From positions 14,145,501 to 14,209,500 of the forward strand of contig NC_060114.1 in the NCBI RefSeq assembly GCF_021155765.1: a stretch of 64,000 nucleotides of DNA. Reading direction: 5' to 3'. Below are positions 48,639-61,019 of the stretch, in pieces. The notes below the pieces were generated by a model. It worked only from the letters and a program-made list of their open reading frames with translations. It made no database searches and had not been told where the DNA came from. The position numbers and the translations under genes were made by a program. Numbering within the stretch: the stretch's first letter is position 1; each line of letters starts with the position of its first letter. The DNA is from Diprion similis (taxonomy: Eukaryota; Arthropoda; Insecta; Hymenoptera; Diprionidae).

Positions 48639-51600
48639 ATGCATGGTTCCTTCGCAGCTCCAGCTACTTGCTGGAGTTCTACCCAAAACGCCATTGGAGA
48701 TTTGGATAAAAATTATGTTAACTCAAATAATGAAAAACGTATTGAATCTATGACTATTACCGCAGTACTGTTATTGTTAATAATTCAAAGAGTGTATAAA
48801 CAAAAACGTAATTACGGCGAAGAAGAAGTAACCAATGAAAAAGTAGAATTTGGGATTTTTGGTGTTTCGTTTAGTTCGTCCCTGAATGCAGATTTCGAGC
48901 TCGCATATTAGGTAGGTACGCAGTTAGGCAATAACCGCTGTCAATAGAGGAGGAACCCTGTGGAACGGTAAAGCGGCGGCGGGACCGAGAAGAGCGACGA
49001 GCGAAGAGGGATGAAGGCGGGAGGATGAGAAGCAGGCTGGCTGCCGCTTGGAGTGGTCCGCGCACTCGAAAATGCTACTCGCTAAATTAGGTGGGTTATA
49101 TATGGGTTTCGTTTCATTTGCGAGCAAACTTTAATAAACGCTAAAATTGCGTAAAAGAGCAAGGTTTTCAAACGGTGAATTGAGGGCGCTGATTTCACTG
49201 ATCCGGACTATATTGAGTTTCTGTACCTATGCGGCTACGTAGACTGTATACACACAGTTATATACTCTGTGCCTCACTCACGCCTCAAGTTATAGTGTAA
49301 CTGTCATAATGAAGAATTCTTTCTTAACCTCAATTATGATGAATTTAGGGATTCTTGGATGCGAAGGTCGGTGAGACGAACAATTTTTTAAGTTTACGTT
49401 TGGCCCGAGTGGGAGCCCTCCTCGAAACGAATGTTTTATTTGTTTCTCATCTGTCACAACTAATTGTTATAATATACTAAGTAATAAATACTTTTTATGG
49501 GACACTGGTAGATCAACCACATAACATTTAGTTGAATGCACCAGGATGATGTTCTTTATATAAGTATTCGAGATGCGTATTCCAAAGACAATAAAAAGCA
49601 AGATGGCGGATTTTGACACGCTTCAGATTTCTTTTGCCTTACAAAATCGTTTCTAGCGCTCGCTAAATACCTAGCGCTACTTCACTCCCCACAGAAAAAT
49701 GGCAAGAATAGGTCGATTCTGGTTCCAACTTTGATCATGTCCGAAATCGCGAATATTTGTCTCGCGAAATTTTCTGTGGAAAGTATACAGATAAAAACTA
49801 TTTAAATCAATTATTCATCCGATCCTGTCTCTAATACACAGTTTTCGCTTTACCAAGCCGATTACTGTTATACTCATAATTAGAAGTAAACAGTTTGCAG
49901 GTAAACTTACAGTAAACGCAATCGTGGCGAATTTGAAGATCATCCAAGGCTTTTTAACGATGCATCTACATTGTATTTGTGCCATAAAACGATTCAAGAC
50001 TCCTGTCGACAGTCGGACAGACAGTCCTAATCACTCGCTAATCACCCAACAGGGTTATAATCCGCTGCGGCGAATTTAAGTACCACCAACTTATACCATC
50101 GGTATGAGACTATTCCATTAATTGTTTGCTAGAAGTGTTGAAGCTTATCGCGAAACGAATGAACGCGGCTTTGGAACAACCATTTGGAAGATTATCTCTT
50201 AAAAACTGTTATTCAGATTTAGACACATCCTTCGAGTAAGTGTCCAACAGTCTTGTCTTTTTCGCGATGCGTGATTGGATTTCTTATAACTCAGAATTAC
50301 TAGGTACTTTCCTAAAGAATATCTAGTTTTCATATGTAGAATGCAAATTCTTGAATGTCGACGAAGGAACAGCGTTTGGTCGAAGAATGTTTTGCGGGTT
50401 CGTCTGAAACAGTTTTGCAGGCAATAACCGTTTTCCGACATATCGTGATTGACTCACCCAGAATAAGGCAGATAATATGTGTAGAGAAATTCATGGAATT
50501 CAGGGGTTATATCTTCGTATAGGTAGAACGTATGTATATCGGCTGAATAAAATGCCCCATTCAAACGGAAACATCAAAGAGCTCAGTTTTCACATCGGAA
50601 TGGAAATTATTAAATTCACGGAATTAAATCAGAGTTGAAAAATATTCTCAATTGTGACTATTGAAAACGTGCGCGACAAAGGAATCGAACGTTCCGCTGC
50701 TGCCTCTATACATTCTACGAAAGTGGCGACTCCTGTCTCCTCCCAGCATTCCCAAGTCGTCTGCAGCATCGATTTAATATAATGTATAAAAAAATGATAC
50801 TCTTTCTTCAACTGAGTGCCTAGACATTTTTATTCACCTCTAAGATTTGATATAAAAAACTCTCCTCTTTTTTTCGCATCGTTTTTAAAAGGATTTCAAA
50901 GAAAATTTCCGCCACAGCGAACAGCCGCGATTACTCATATTTCAAAGTGAAACTGAACAAAATTTCAGATTCGAACGACTTCTAGATTCATATAGTAAGA
51001 GCAAGAACGATTGAAAGTTATTACTGACTTAAATTTGTCATTAAAATATAATTCTGCAATCGTATTACTCCAGGAAACACCAATAATGTAATGAAAATAC
51101 GAGTAATCCGAAGTAATGGAACTTGATTTAAAATAACATTCTTTTATACAACTGACAAACTACTAAAATGCATTTTTAATAAGTTCAAATGGGCTCCACA
51201 GTCTGAATCAAAAGTTAGGAAACGAAAAAAATCACAGTTTGAAAAATTTCCAGCCATGTTATTGGCACCAACGATAGTCAAGATATATTGAACAAATGTT
51301 CTAAAAAACATCCCAGACGTCTTACAGTATAGAATAGTCATAACGCGTAAATCTAATTGCAACGAATTCCGTTGCACAGTACTTACACAAATCTACTTTT
51401 ACCCACTCCGAGGACTAACTATTTGTAAAAAAATTTCCCCCTGCGATTTCTGGAAATTTCGATGGTGAACAAAATGAGCCGAAAAACTTTAGAACCAAAC
51501 CAGAATCACCAAAGTTTAATAATTGTAATGGTCATAATCTTTTAATTATATCACTTTATTCCAAATTATCGATATCTCAGCTTTCCTCATTCAAAATTGC

Positions 51601-51900
51601 TCCCACCACATTGCAGAAATGTGATTCTATTTGTCTTCACTATCGTAGGGGCAAATAATATTGCTAGAGAATTTTAAAACAGTTTTTTTTCTATCTTTTC
51701 CCAACTTTTGATTCAGCCTGTAGGATCCACTTATTCCTGACGTTTTCCATTTGATTGCGAAAGGTGGCACCAGAGTCTGGAAAACCCAATCGAGCGCCAG
51801 GCGTGGAAAATCATGTGTATGGTTAGATTGATTCCTCGGGGCTTCAGAAGCGTTCAATTGGAGTAAAAAGCAAGACAACACGTTGGGCGGACTAGACCCG
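48639..51900. other. gene-free interior between the inverted repeats
   Basis: Open frames are at most about 100 codons and show no transposase or other domain. A YY1-like motif (aagatggcgga) lies at about 49600-49610. Nothing else is recognised. Confidence 0.5.
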
Positions 51901-52169
51901 TTAATGGGATTGTCACTTTGCAATGTGACATCTGGTGGGAAAAAATCAAACTAATGCAACCAGGCTGACAGCTGACTGTTCACCGTCTTTTTTCACGTTT
52001 GAATAATAGAACAGGTATATTATTGATTATGATTAATTAACTTATGTGACACGAGTAATTTGTAAGAACAAAAATTACGATTTGCATCCATTAAAATTAA
52101 AAACTCAGGTTATGTGGTGATAAAATGGCGCCGACAACCAGGCTCTGACGTCATGAGGACATTTTCCAA
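51901..52169 (-). repeat. inverted repeat, right copy (about 269 bp)
   Basis: This is the reverse-complement partner of 48378-48638. It retains tgacgtca (52146-52153), the ggcgccgacaaccaggctc block and the acagctgac and aatgggattgtcac landmarks. It ends about 380 bases before the presumed 5' exon donor of PGPEP1 at 52550, so it sits in or near that gene's promoter. Confidence 0.8.
52146..52153. promoter_or_regulatory. CRE palindrome TGACGTCA upstream of PGPEP1
   Basis: A perfect CRE within the right inverted repeat, roughly 400 bases upstream of the likely non-coding first exon of PGPEP1. A regulatory role is inferred from position only. Confidence 0.4.
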
Positions 52170-53221
52170 AAGTCTGCTACTACTTGCAGCGTGATCAGAC
52201 CACTGAGTCGCGGGTAATAAGCAGGTAATGTAGGTATCGGCTGTTGATAGGCGGATCTTCGTATTCGAGCACGCGCCAAAACTTTGTATAATACGAACGG
52301 CCACGTGGCTCAAGCTGCAGCAAATCACGAGTTAATATGCGGTCACGTAGCGAAATTTCCTCATAGATCGCGTAACTCATCTGGTCACACGCCCCGATGA
52401 ACGTAAGAGGACAATTAGACGAGAGTAATTCTCAGTATCGGGCATAATTGCAGTATACGTACGTTGTCAGTTGAAATCGGAATTTTTTACGGCTTGTGTT
52501 TTTCAGCGCTGCTTCCGAATTTTAAACTGAATTACCGTCCAAGCAAGAAGGTGAGTAGTTGAAGCTTCGGATATTTTCCGTCAGCGATAAGTGAAGATTC
52601 TTGCACGGAAAAAACTTTAGTGAAAAACTTTGAAACTTGTAGTATTTGAAATTTTTCTTTATTAATCTTCTGCAAAGAGATACAATTCACGGAATTCAAT
52701 CGAATTCTTTAGAGAAAGTATTTCGGGATTATCCTTTAATGGAGTTTCAGAGAATAACGCCCACCAAGAATATGAGAGGAATAATGAAACTGATAAACGC
52801 TGCTTCTTACAGGAAGTTATTCATTCTTCGAAATTCGAAATAGCGGTCACTTCAAAATAAACTTTTCAAATATTCCAATTCTTTCTATTCGCATTGCAAC
52901 TGTTATCAGTCTAAATAATCGTGAAATTAGCGTACGTGCTGCTGACTTTCTAAAATGCAGTTCGAATTTAGTTCGCGGTTTTGGATTCTGCTTACTTTTA
53001 CGAATAGCAAGCGATTGAGATTGTTCCAAAATCTCTATAACTGTCGTGATTTTTCGAAATCAGTTAACGAAATGTCACAAAAAAGACGATCTATGCGTCC
53101 ACTAAATCGACTGCAAGTCGTCTGAATATTTAACAACGGTTAAATCAAAGGAGAGAAGATATCTAACGAAGTACCGAAAACATTGAAATGTGTTTCAGGG
53201 AATAATTATCAGGAGAAAATC
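52170..53221 (+). other. PGPEP1 promoter and probable non-coding 5' exon
   Basis: A good donor (aagcaagaag|gtgagt) ends a probable untranslated exon at 52550. A matching acceptor (tgtgtttcag|gg) at 53197-53198 opens the first coding exon 23 bases before the chosen ATG. The start of transcription is not visible. Other open frames here are not convincing. Confidence 0.55.
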
Positions 53222-54099
53222 ATGGCTGACGAATGGGATAATAAAGGAAATCGCGTTGTTTTAGTAACAGGATTTGGCCCGTTCTCAGGACATCCGACAA
53301 ACGCGAGCTGGGAAGCGGTTAAGGAACTTAAAAATTCGGATCTTGAGGATGCTTGCAACGTGACCATGATCACATTCGAGGTTCCAGTGGCTTATGAGTT
53401 TGTCTCAAATTTGATACCGAAGCTATGGATGGAGCACAAACCCATGGTAACCATTTGATCAGACATAGTGTAGTCTAATCTCTGCGGAGTTATTTGCATG
53501 GATATTTTGAAACTCTGACTGAATTCTATGCAGTAAAGTAGATAAACCGAATCTTTATTTTTTCCTTTCAAGAAACGAGTCGTCGGACAGAAGCTCGTTT
53601 GGTTTTTGGTTTTTAATCCTTTCGTCCGTTTGACCGATTGATTTACCTTATCTACTTTCGCTATTTTCCGCCGCAGCTTGTGGTGCATATTGGCGTTTCT
53701 GGAATGGCGAATTGCCTGGAATTGGAATGCCGAGCGCACGGAAGTGGCTACAATAAATTAGACGTGTTTCAAAGCCTTCCGGTTGCAGAAAACGAATTAC
53801 TAGAAAACCCCGAAGAAGTTATAGAGACCGGTATAAACGTGAAGAGTATTTGCGACAAGCTGAATCGCCGCGATGATCCGGTATCTTCGAACGACGAGGG
53901 CTGCAGGGCCATTTTGTCAAAAGATGCAGGATTGTACCTCTGCGAATACATATTTCGCAAGTCGCTTGAGATACGATCCGACAAGACGATTTTCGTTCAT
54001 GTACCCGACCTCAACGTCTACCCCGCAACCAAAAGCGCTAAGGGATTGTACCACGTGATAAGAATGGCTGTCGACGAACTTGACGCCGCTGAAAATTGA
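53222..54099 (+). CDS. PGPEP1: Pyroglutamyl-peptidase I (two coding exons, 215 aa)
   Basis: A cytosolic cysteine peptidase of family C15 that removes N-terminal pyroglutamate from peptides. Coding exons are 53222-53446 and 53677-54099 (phase 0 intron, gtaacc..cgcag), giving 215 aa against 209 in human. Seen in the protein: VLVTGFGPFSGHPTNASWEAV near the N-terminus (substrate-binding loop), HIGVSGM, a Glu at about 92 in LELECRAHG, the catalytic Cys at about 164 in DAGLYLCEYIF, and the His at about 183 in FVHVPD. The Cys/His/Glu triad of the family therefore appears intact. The ATG at 53222 is preferred because a splice acceptor lies between it and the upstream in-frame ATG at 53183. It ends 295 bases before the convergent INTS14 stop. 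Confidence 0.93.
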
Positions 54100-54394
54100 T
54101 CTTATCTCAGTAAGAAAAAGAAACTAAAAATAATCGAGACGAAGAAAAAAATTGGTTTTGCATTGAATTTAAAATACTCTTTGAAAGAAGGAGATAGTAG
54201 AAATAATCGATTAAACCCGACATGCACCACGTTGAAAATAAGATTCCAAGTATTATCCTCTTGCATGTAAAAAAATATTTTTTATAACAATGGTTGATAA
54301 GTATAATTAAATTAAAATTTGCTAAGATATTCTTGTATTCTTTATATAGAGCAAAGAAAAGGATAAATTGAAGAGTTTTGTTTGAACTTGTGAT

Positions 54395-56385
54395 CTAGTC
54401 GTGAGGAAATTTTGTTCGAACAGGAGTGATGTTGTTCTTCAGTTCTCGAGAGTGCGGCGTTTTCAGCACTTCGGCAACGTGTCCCATCTGTATCATGCAG
54501 TCTGGATTCAAATTGGCGGGAAGAAGCGCGCACTCTCTTTCGAATATAGACGCCAGGCCGTCCAAAAGTTCGACAAATCCCATCGACAAGGCAGCTCTTC
54601 TTAGTCTGTTCAATTCCTGGATGAAGAAAGAATATAACCAGTAGAAATATTCTAATCCTGAACTGCACTCGAGTAGTCACCTTGTAAAAATTCTGTGTCT
54701 TCTCCGGCAGCTTTCTGGCATGCCTCAATATCTTTTGGATATCCGACTGCAGTCCGACCTGACGTATCCAAGAGGGCGCGTTCTGGGAGTAGCTTCTTTT
54801 CTCAGTCGGTTTCACTGGAAACCCGCTTTCTCCATCTTTTAAGATGCTGGCATCGATTGGTCCCAAATTGTTCAAGTTTCCTAGCCAAGGTATAACGTCG
54901 GAACCTGGCTCTAGCACAGTCAGCATCAAGTTGGACTTCTTCTTGGTGTCTGCCCAGGAGTAGATGAAACCGTACCAGTCGCTATTCAGCAAACACAGAG
55001 CCGCCATGTTTTCCACCTTAGAGAACAACGGGAAGAAGAGATAAGGAGATGCATTGTTCGTTCTGTGCTCGGAATGTTTCTGGAATACGTAAGATCTTTC
55101 GATTCGTTTACCTTCAGTGCACCATGGAGCAGGACACAAAACGAAGGCGTTTTTCCCTCATCCCCGTTGTCTTCGGTGTCAGAGTCTTCCTCGAGGTTTA
55201 TTCCCTGCATACTCGTTGTTCTTTCAGTAGGAAGCGGCAGGACCAAGTGCCTCGATATCGCGTTTGGGCTTCCCACATCAACCACGGATATGAAGCCGCA
55301 AATTTCAAGGGTTTTTGATATCGTTTGACCAGTCAGAATCTCGAAATCAGTCTTTTTTGTGTAGGGCTGTAAAATTATGAGGAAGCTTAAATTTGTTTAG
55401 TATAATAGCTTGTGATGATTTCGGCCAAACATTATGAGGCTTTTTTTAAAACTTTTCAAAATCAAACGTATATAGATACCAGAGGCGGTGGAGACAGTAA
55501 AATGCGAGAACCCAATTGTCCACATTTCAAGTACCCTTGAAAAGACACGTAATTAACCTCAGCCATCTTTTGAAAACAGTTTGTCACTGAATTCCTCGTC
55601 AATGGTCCCTCAGGGACTAAAACTATGCTGTTGCCTCCTGCCAACTCGACTAGCCACTGATACAGCGGCATTCCAATAGCCAGACCCGGATCTAAGGCAC
55701 AAATTGAAATTAAGAGAACTAGAGAAAAAACTACATAAATGTAAAAGCGACCGCATGGTAGTAAGAAAAGTTAATACATCAATTTGAATAGGAATCCTTT
55801 GAACCATTTATACCTTGCTGCGACGAGACGCAAACAACGGTCAATTTCCCAGGGTAAGGAAACGGTAGCGGGAACAGATTCGAGTCCCGTTTAAGGTTCA
55901 GCGAGTTCAGAGAGTCTCCCAATGACATCGGGCCAACTCCAGGGTTGCCGTCAGTGACAAGAACTACTTGACAAGCCGTTGTGTTGCCCCATTCTGCCAT
56001 AACTACAGTATTAACGCCATGCAACGCAGTCTCGACACAGGTTTTATCGCACTCTTCGATATTCTGCAGCTTTGCTCTGATGCTATCGTAGTCCCTGGTG
56101 AATGGACAGATGACCTCGTATAGCGAGGAGAATACAACCTTTTGGAATAAGCGATATTATTGTCATTTTTTTTTCGTCTCAACAGTGTCAAGGAACAGAG
56201 TCACTCACCAGTGCCACAAATTCCAATTTGGAGTTAACTTGTAGGTAATCGATAAGGGCATTTATTCCGGCAACAGCGAGGTGATGCCGGGTGAGTTGTT
56301 CACTCTGAGTTCCATCCGGTGTGACCGATCCAACGACAGGGCGTCGCATAGAAAGGGAAACATCGAGGGCTATTACTGTCGGCAT
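54395..56385 (-). CDS. INTS14: Integrator complex subunit 14 (six coding exons, 508 aa)
   Basis: INTS14 (formerly VWA9) is part of the Integrator complex, which cleaves nascent snRNA and other Pol II transcripts in the nucleus; it pairs with INTS13 and INTS10. Minus-strand exons in reading order are 56385-56209, 56138-55814, 55691-55480, 55366-55112, 55016-54681 and 54616-54395. All phases agree and give 508 aa (human 518). The N-terminus is a von Willebrand A domain with a MIDAS-type DVSLS motif (residues 8-12) and a CQVVLVTDG strand. The middle contains HLVLP, FCVLLHGALK and the WADTKKKSNLM segment. The C-terminal helical part carries IQKILRHARKLPEKTQ and LNRLRRAALSMGFVELLD, all closely matching the family. 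It is tail-to-tail with PGPEP1 and head-to-head with the FASTK-like gene. Confidence 0.94.
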
Positions 56386-57102
56386 CGTTGGCTTTCTGTC
56401 TAGCGCATAGCTTTAGTCAATCGACTGAGCGGCCCTGGTGAATTCTGTTTACAAAGCAGGGGAATAGACAGTTAAAATATAGGTTAGGTTTCAAGTAACT
56501 CAACGACCTCGTGGTTTTCTCATTCACCAAGTTGACGGGTGTCTTCTCCTGAGTCGTAACGTTTTCCCTCGACGAAGATTCAACTCATTGACATTAATCT
56601 GCGATGGGTGAGCAATTTGCAACCGAAACAACGAGTTTCGTTACTTGCCAATGACGCCCCGGTTAGGATGTTGACGTTTGTTTTCGATTTTATAGGTTAT
56701 GCGCGATGATTACAACCGGAGAAAGTGATGCGAAAGAGTGAAACCTAGGCTAAACGTCACACATTGAACAAATGATTATTTCGCCGGCTGGAAAGTGCGC
56801 CTAATTTTACAATTAATACTTCGATACAAGTCAACTTGCTTTCCAAACGATCACAAAATGCAGTCGGATCGTTGTCATAATTTCAGGGAATCTCATGATT
56901 GAGTTATTCAATTTTCAAGATTTCTATATTTTTGCATGAATGGATTCCTGAAACCGTTTGGCAAATTTGTTTTGGTAACATGCGGAGCACTTTTTTACTT
57001 TTTTGAGACAAGTTCTTACCCCACTAACTTGAATTCTTATCTGTGTACATATTACAGGTATACATCATTTATACATCGTATATTTCATTTCCAGAAGTCA
57101 AA
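56386..57102. other. divergent promoter region between INTS14 and the FASTK-like gene
   Basis: 717 bases separate the two start codons, so this probably acts as a shared promoter region and holds both 5' UTRs. A possible acceptor (attacag at about 57057) may mark a spliced leader exon of the + strand gene. No other gene was seen. Confidence 0.5.
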
Positions 57103-59122
57103 ATGCAGTCTTGTGTGTACAGGAAATTATGCTACTGTCTTGTGAATAAGAACAACAAAATTTCAATAAGTTTGTATCATGCATCGAAACGACCGATTGA
57201 GAATTATGAAGAAGTTCGTCCTGAAGTAACAAGCTTATATAACACGTTTTTTAATTATCTTCAAGTAAACATTGTGTCAAAATCAAATTTGAAAGAGTAC
57301 ATAACGGATTTGAATATAACAACATTGGAACAAAAAAATTTTTTAGTTAATAAATTGAGAAAGATTCACCTTACACCGCTCGATGACATCAAACAAAGCC
57401 CACCTAATACCTCGGTTACTCAAACTCTGTCGAAATTGCTTCCCATACTAAACGCCATGGACAAACTGTATGAGCAACCTAACACCCGCCAATTTCTGCT
57501 TTTGCTCAATGAAGTGGACAAAAAATGTCATTGTATTATGAAGGATTTGTCTTTTGATGAAACTCTAATCCTTTTGAATGAACTCGCGCAAATCGTACCC
57601 ACCAGAGTGATGTCGCTGGACTTTTATTTGGAATCGATGACAATACTGCGATTGCGCCTGTCGAAAAATGAGCAAAGCTCCCTTCAAATTATGAACTTGT
57701 TGTATCTCATGAGCCTGAGAAAGACGACGGCATTATTGGACATTCAATATACGTTGAAGTATCTCTCGGACTTTGAAAAATTCTCTATAATAGAACAATG
57801 CATCGTATCAATAGCTGCCTTTAAATGCGGAGTTCAACTTAAACGAGAAATCATTCAGGTCATAGAAAGAACAGTACAAAAGAATGTTGACAAATTGCTA
57901 AAAGAACAAGTACTGTTTGTGCCCCTGTTAAAGGCTATGCGGCACGCAGGTCCATCAAAGGAATTTTCCTTGAATCATTTAAGTGAAAGAATCCTCAAGC
58001 ATAAGGAAACATACAAAATCACATTAGCAGCTCCAATTTTGGCGCTATATGCAGAAATGCTACAGGATGAGCACAAGGCGATAAAGCGACTAGCCGGAAA
58101 TGCTCTGTCACAAATATGGAAAAGCGGGTCAATATCAGATTCTAATGTCACAGCCACCAATCAGATCAGAGTAAAAGATGTTGATAGATTACTGTGGGCC
58201 CTCAGCACTTTGAACCATAGATTAACCCACAATGAACTCTCGAATGTGGAGAAATTTTTGTCAGATAATTTAGACGCATTTTTAAGGAATCCCAAAGCAC
58301 TTTGCAACTCAGTTGTGGCCCTCTGGATACTGGGATTCGAATGTCGTGAGGTGTGTATACTGGGTTAGTCTGAAAGCGAAAATCGTAAATGAGAATCAGA
58401 AGGGTTTCAGAACATAGGGAAAATTCAATAATTGCGCAATCACATGTTCAAATTTGATGCAACCATTCTCTTACAGATCATAGAATACTGCTTTCGCAAT
58501 CAGATTTTCCACCCGCTACTCCAAGACTCTTTGAATGATTCTACGAGACTGGGCGTGCTATTGGAATGCGTGAAAATTGAGGCACCCACGATAATAATTC
58601 CATCGAACCTCATCTTGAACACAGAAAAGAAACCATTGTTGAACGAATACAGCGAGCTTGAATGCATCAGTAACGTATTGCAGTGTTGCGAAAGTCAATT
58701 GGAATTGAGTGAGACTAATGTTACCTGCCCGGTTAATGGGATACGAATATATGGGATTAGTGCAAAGCATAAATCACTAGGGTATGGATAACAAGTGTTT
58801 ATAGATCCACGGTTCCTTTAAGAATAGATAAATTTCTGTTTCTAGATGGCTTCACATTGATTTGTTAAACAAGTATACGTGTTTACGTAAACCTCTTCAA
58901 CCACATGGATTAATGAACTTGAAACTTAGGCTAATCAAGAGACTGGGATACAAGTCTATACTAGTAAGTAAACGTTATTTCTTTTCACAAAAAGTTACCA
59001 AATTTCTACTATTCATGGATTCCATGTATTTATTTTACCAGCTTGACTGTACCGGACCATGGCAGGTGGAAAGGGTGGTCTCAACCATCGGGGAAGCGAT
59101 TGATGAACTTTTGACAAAATAA
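57103..59122 (+). CDS. FASTK-family, RAP-domain mitochondrial protein (four exons, 583 aa)
   Basis: Exons are 57103-58350, 58477-58781, 58846-58963 and 59042-59122, all in frame. The first 30 residues are basic and free of acidic residues (MQSCVYRKLCYCLVNK..SLYHASKR), as in a mitochondrial presequence. The body is a long alpha-helical repeat-like region rich in Leu, typical of FAST kinase-like proteins. The C-terminus has a RAP-like segment: LINKY-type helix, then LRLIKRLGYKSILLDC followed by W. FASTK-family proteins bind and process mitochondrial RNA. I could not decide which paralogue (FASTKD1-5) it is, so no symbol is given. The length (583 aa) is within the family range. It converges on TM2D3 with only 171 bases between stops. 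Confidence 0.7.
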
Positions 59123-59153
59123 GACAAACGAATTGTGATTATATATTGCTAAT

Positions 59154-59159
59154 AATAAA
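59154..59159 (+). terminator. polyadenylation signal of the FASTK-like gene
   Basis: A canonical AATAAA 32 bases after the stop codon at 59122, in AT-rich sequence between two convergent genes. Confidence 0.6.
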
Positions 59160-59293
59160 TAATAATATCTAATTCAGGGTATAATGAAATCGCTTAATTA
59201 AAAATTAACAATAAAACTTTCCTTAACTATAGTTCCACAGGACGATGGTGAAGTTAAACGTCAGTTATTGACTTGATGTAATCTATTCATCAT

Positions 59294-60419
59294 TCAAATG
59301 TACAACGAACCATCGGCAGGACCTAAATAACGCATGGAAATAAGAACCACGTCGATTAATGTCCAAACTCCAAGACCCCCGAAGCTGAACAGCTTCCCTG
59401 TTCCTTCCTGCCAGTGACCCAAATAAAACCTGCAAATATTTACCCCAACATTATTAATAATAGAAAGACAACTGATCAGAAATGTGAGCAAATGACAAAT
59501 CAAGGCTTACCTATCAGCTCCGAATCCTCCCAAAGTAATACTCAGTATGAGCGCGGTTGACCATCTGTATCCGCCTGTCCAATTGCAAGGTAAATTTTTC
59601 ATGAATCTTCTGTGACCCAAACAGACAATGTCACTATTGACTGTGCAATTTGTGCTTAAACATGGAATAATCAATTAGATGTACTGTAGTAGTGTCAATA
59701 CTATCGTAACTGCAGATTTTTATACTCTCAGTTGGACTTCTGAGTAAACAAGAATCAACTAAGTACAATGGCAACTAAGAGGTGCTTAAATACATACCGA
59801 TAAAGCTGTTGAGGAGAGGCAACTGAGCTGCAAGTAGCTTTTTGATGGCATCTGTGCTCCCAGTGCTCAGTCTGATAACAGTAGCGGCAGATGTAGTCTT
59901 TTTTAAAAGTTTGTTCACCCTGATGGATAAGAAATTGAACCATGTGACACGTAATTATTTAGTAAGTTATCTTGATGCTGTAATTTTAATCACAAATAAG
60001 CATACCACACATTTTATCTCATTGCGAACTGTGCAAGTCGATGTAATGGTCTTGCCATAGATGCAGCCCAGATCTGTGGTACAGTTGAGACACTCCACAC
60101 TTAATTCTGAGCATTGTTTATCAGCCGGGCAATCTTCCTGGAGAGTAGAGTTTGCGTTCCTCTTTTCTCTTTCATGTTTCACGAAGTCTGCCATTCCGCC
60201 TGAAATGTTTGTAGATGCGACTCTAAGTCCAGTACAATAATCGCAGCAAGTACATTGTCGAAGTAACGCTGCTCGCTCAGTTACACGTAAGACCAGGTTA
60301 GGTTATAATAAATGTGAGTAAACAATAAACTCACCCATTTGTGCCTCTTTGATGGTACTCAGTAGCAGTGCAAATATTATGTAAAATACATTTTTCTTAT
60401 TTATTCTAACGATATTCAT
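59294..60419 (-). CDS. TM2D3: TM2 domain-containing protein 3 / almondex (five exons, 226 aa)
   Basis: A membrane protein needed for Notch signalling in Drosophila (almondex, amx). Minus-strand exons in reading order are 60419-60335, 60199-60006, 59919-59798, 59654-59511 and 59429-59294, all in phase. Residues 1-26 form a signal peptide (basic start, then VFYIIFALLL). The extracellular part is Cys-rich (CPADKQC, CLNCTTDLGCIYG, ICRYCYQ, NCTVNSDIVCLGHR). The TM2 domain follows: CNWTGGYRWS, first membrane segment with SITLGGFGADRF including the family DRF motif, then the second segment (FSFGGLGVWTLIDVVLI). The protein ends with GPADGSLYI, a hallmark of TM2D3 as opposed to TM2D1 and TM2D2. Human TM2D3 is slightly longer (247 aa). 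Confidence 0.94.
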
Positions 60420-60625
60420 CCCTGCTCGACGAAATTTCACCTCTTATCGGCCTTCGGAAGACACCAAATATCCTAACCAAATTGTTTATTATGCTTTACT
60501 GCGAGTTGACATTCGACACCCAGTTTATCAAACGTCATGCATGTACCACGTTTCAATTGTAGAAACAAATGAATTTGGCAGGTCACGTGCTCAACACAGT
60601 GTCGTGCCGACCATCTTCGAATTCT

Positions 60626-60639
60626 CTACTAGATGGCGC
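60626..60639 (+). promoter_or_regulatory. CTCF-like insulator motif
   Basis: The 14-mer ctactagatggcgc matches the conserved CTCF core C-C-A-S-Y-A-G-R-K-G-G-C-R-S at 13 of 14 positions. It includes the AGATGGCGC core favoured by insect CTCF. It is part of a near-palindrome centred on TGGCGCCA (tag-a-tggcgcca-c-tag). It sits between two divergent promoters, about 210 bases upstream of the TM2D3 start. Confidence 0.5.
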
Positions 60640-61019
60640 CACTAGATATTTGTTCTCATGAGTTAAAAATCATGGTAATAATGAATCTACAGATATGAAA
60701 TGCTCTCGAGTACAGGCCACCTGCAAAAAAATATTGCAATTGCAAAAAAACACTTGTTCCTATCCATTATCATAAAGACTTCAGCTTTATTCGGATAATT
60801 ATTTAAACCAATATTTTCTAACTTCACAATACATGCCTCATTCATGACGATTGCATACATAAAATAGTTGAAAATCGTTGAATATTTCACCACCAGGTGA
60901 TCAAGTGAGCAGTGAGTATAATCAGCTGATTTGAATGAGGCCTGATGTTATTTGGACGAGCTATACGTTATTTCGATGTCGAGTTTTGTGACAGTAGAGT
61001 AAGGTATGTGTTATGATTA

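Noticed and set aside
48609-48911. 100-codon plus-strand ORF
   Set aside because: It has no homology signal, splice context or compositional support, and it starts inside the inverted repeat.
48639-51900. Transposase gene inside the inverted repeats
   Set aside because: I looked in all frames for an ORF or exon set with catalytic-domain character; none is longer than about 100 codons and none has recognisable motifs.
54342-55139. 265-codon open frame read as one protein
   Set aside because: Only its middle part (54681-55016) is INTS14 coding; both ends read through introns, as the family alignment and splice sites show.
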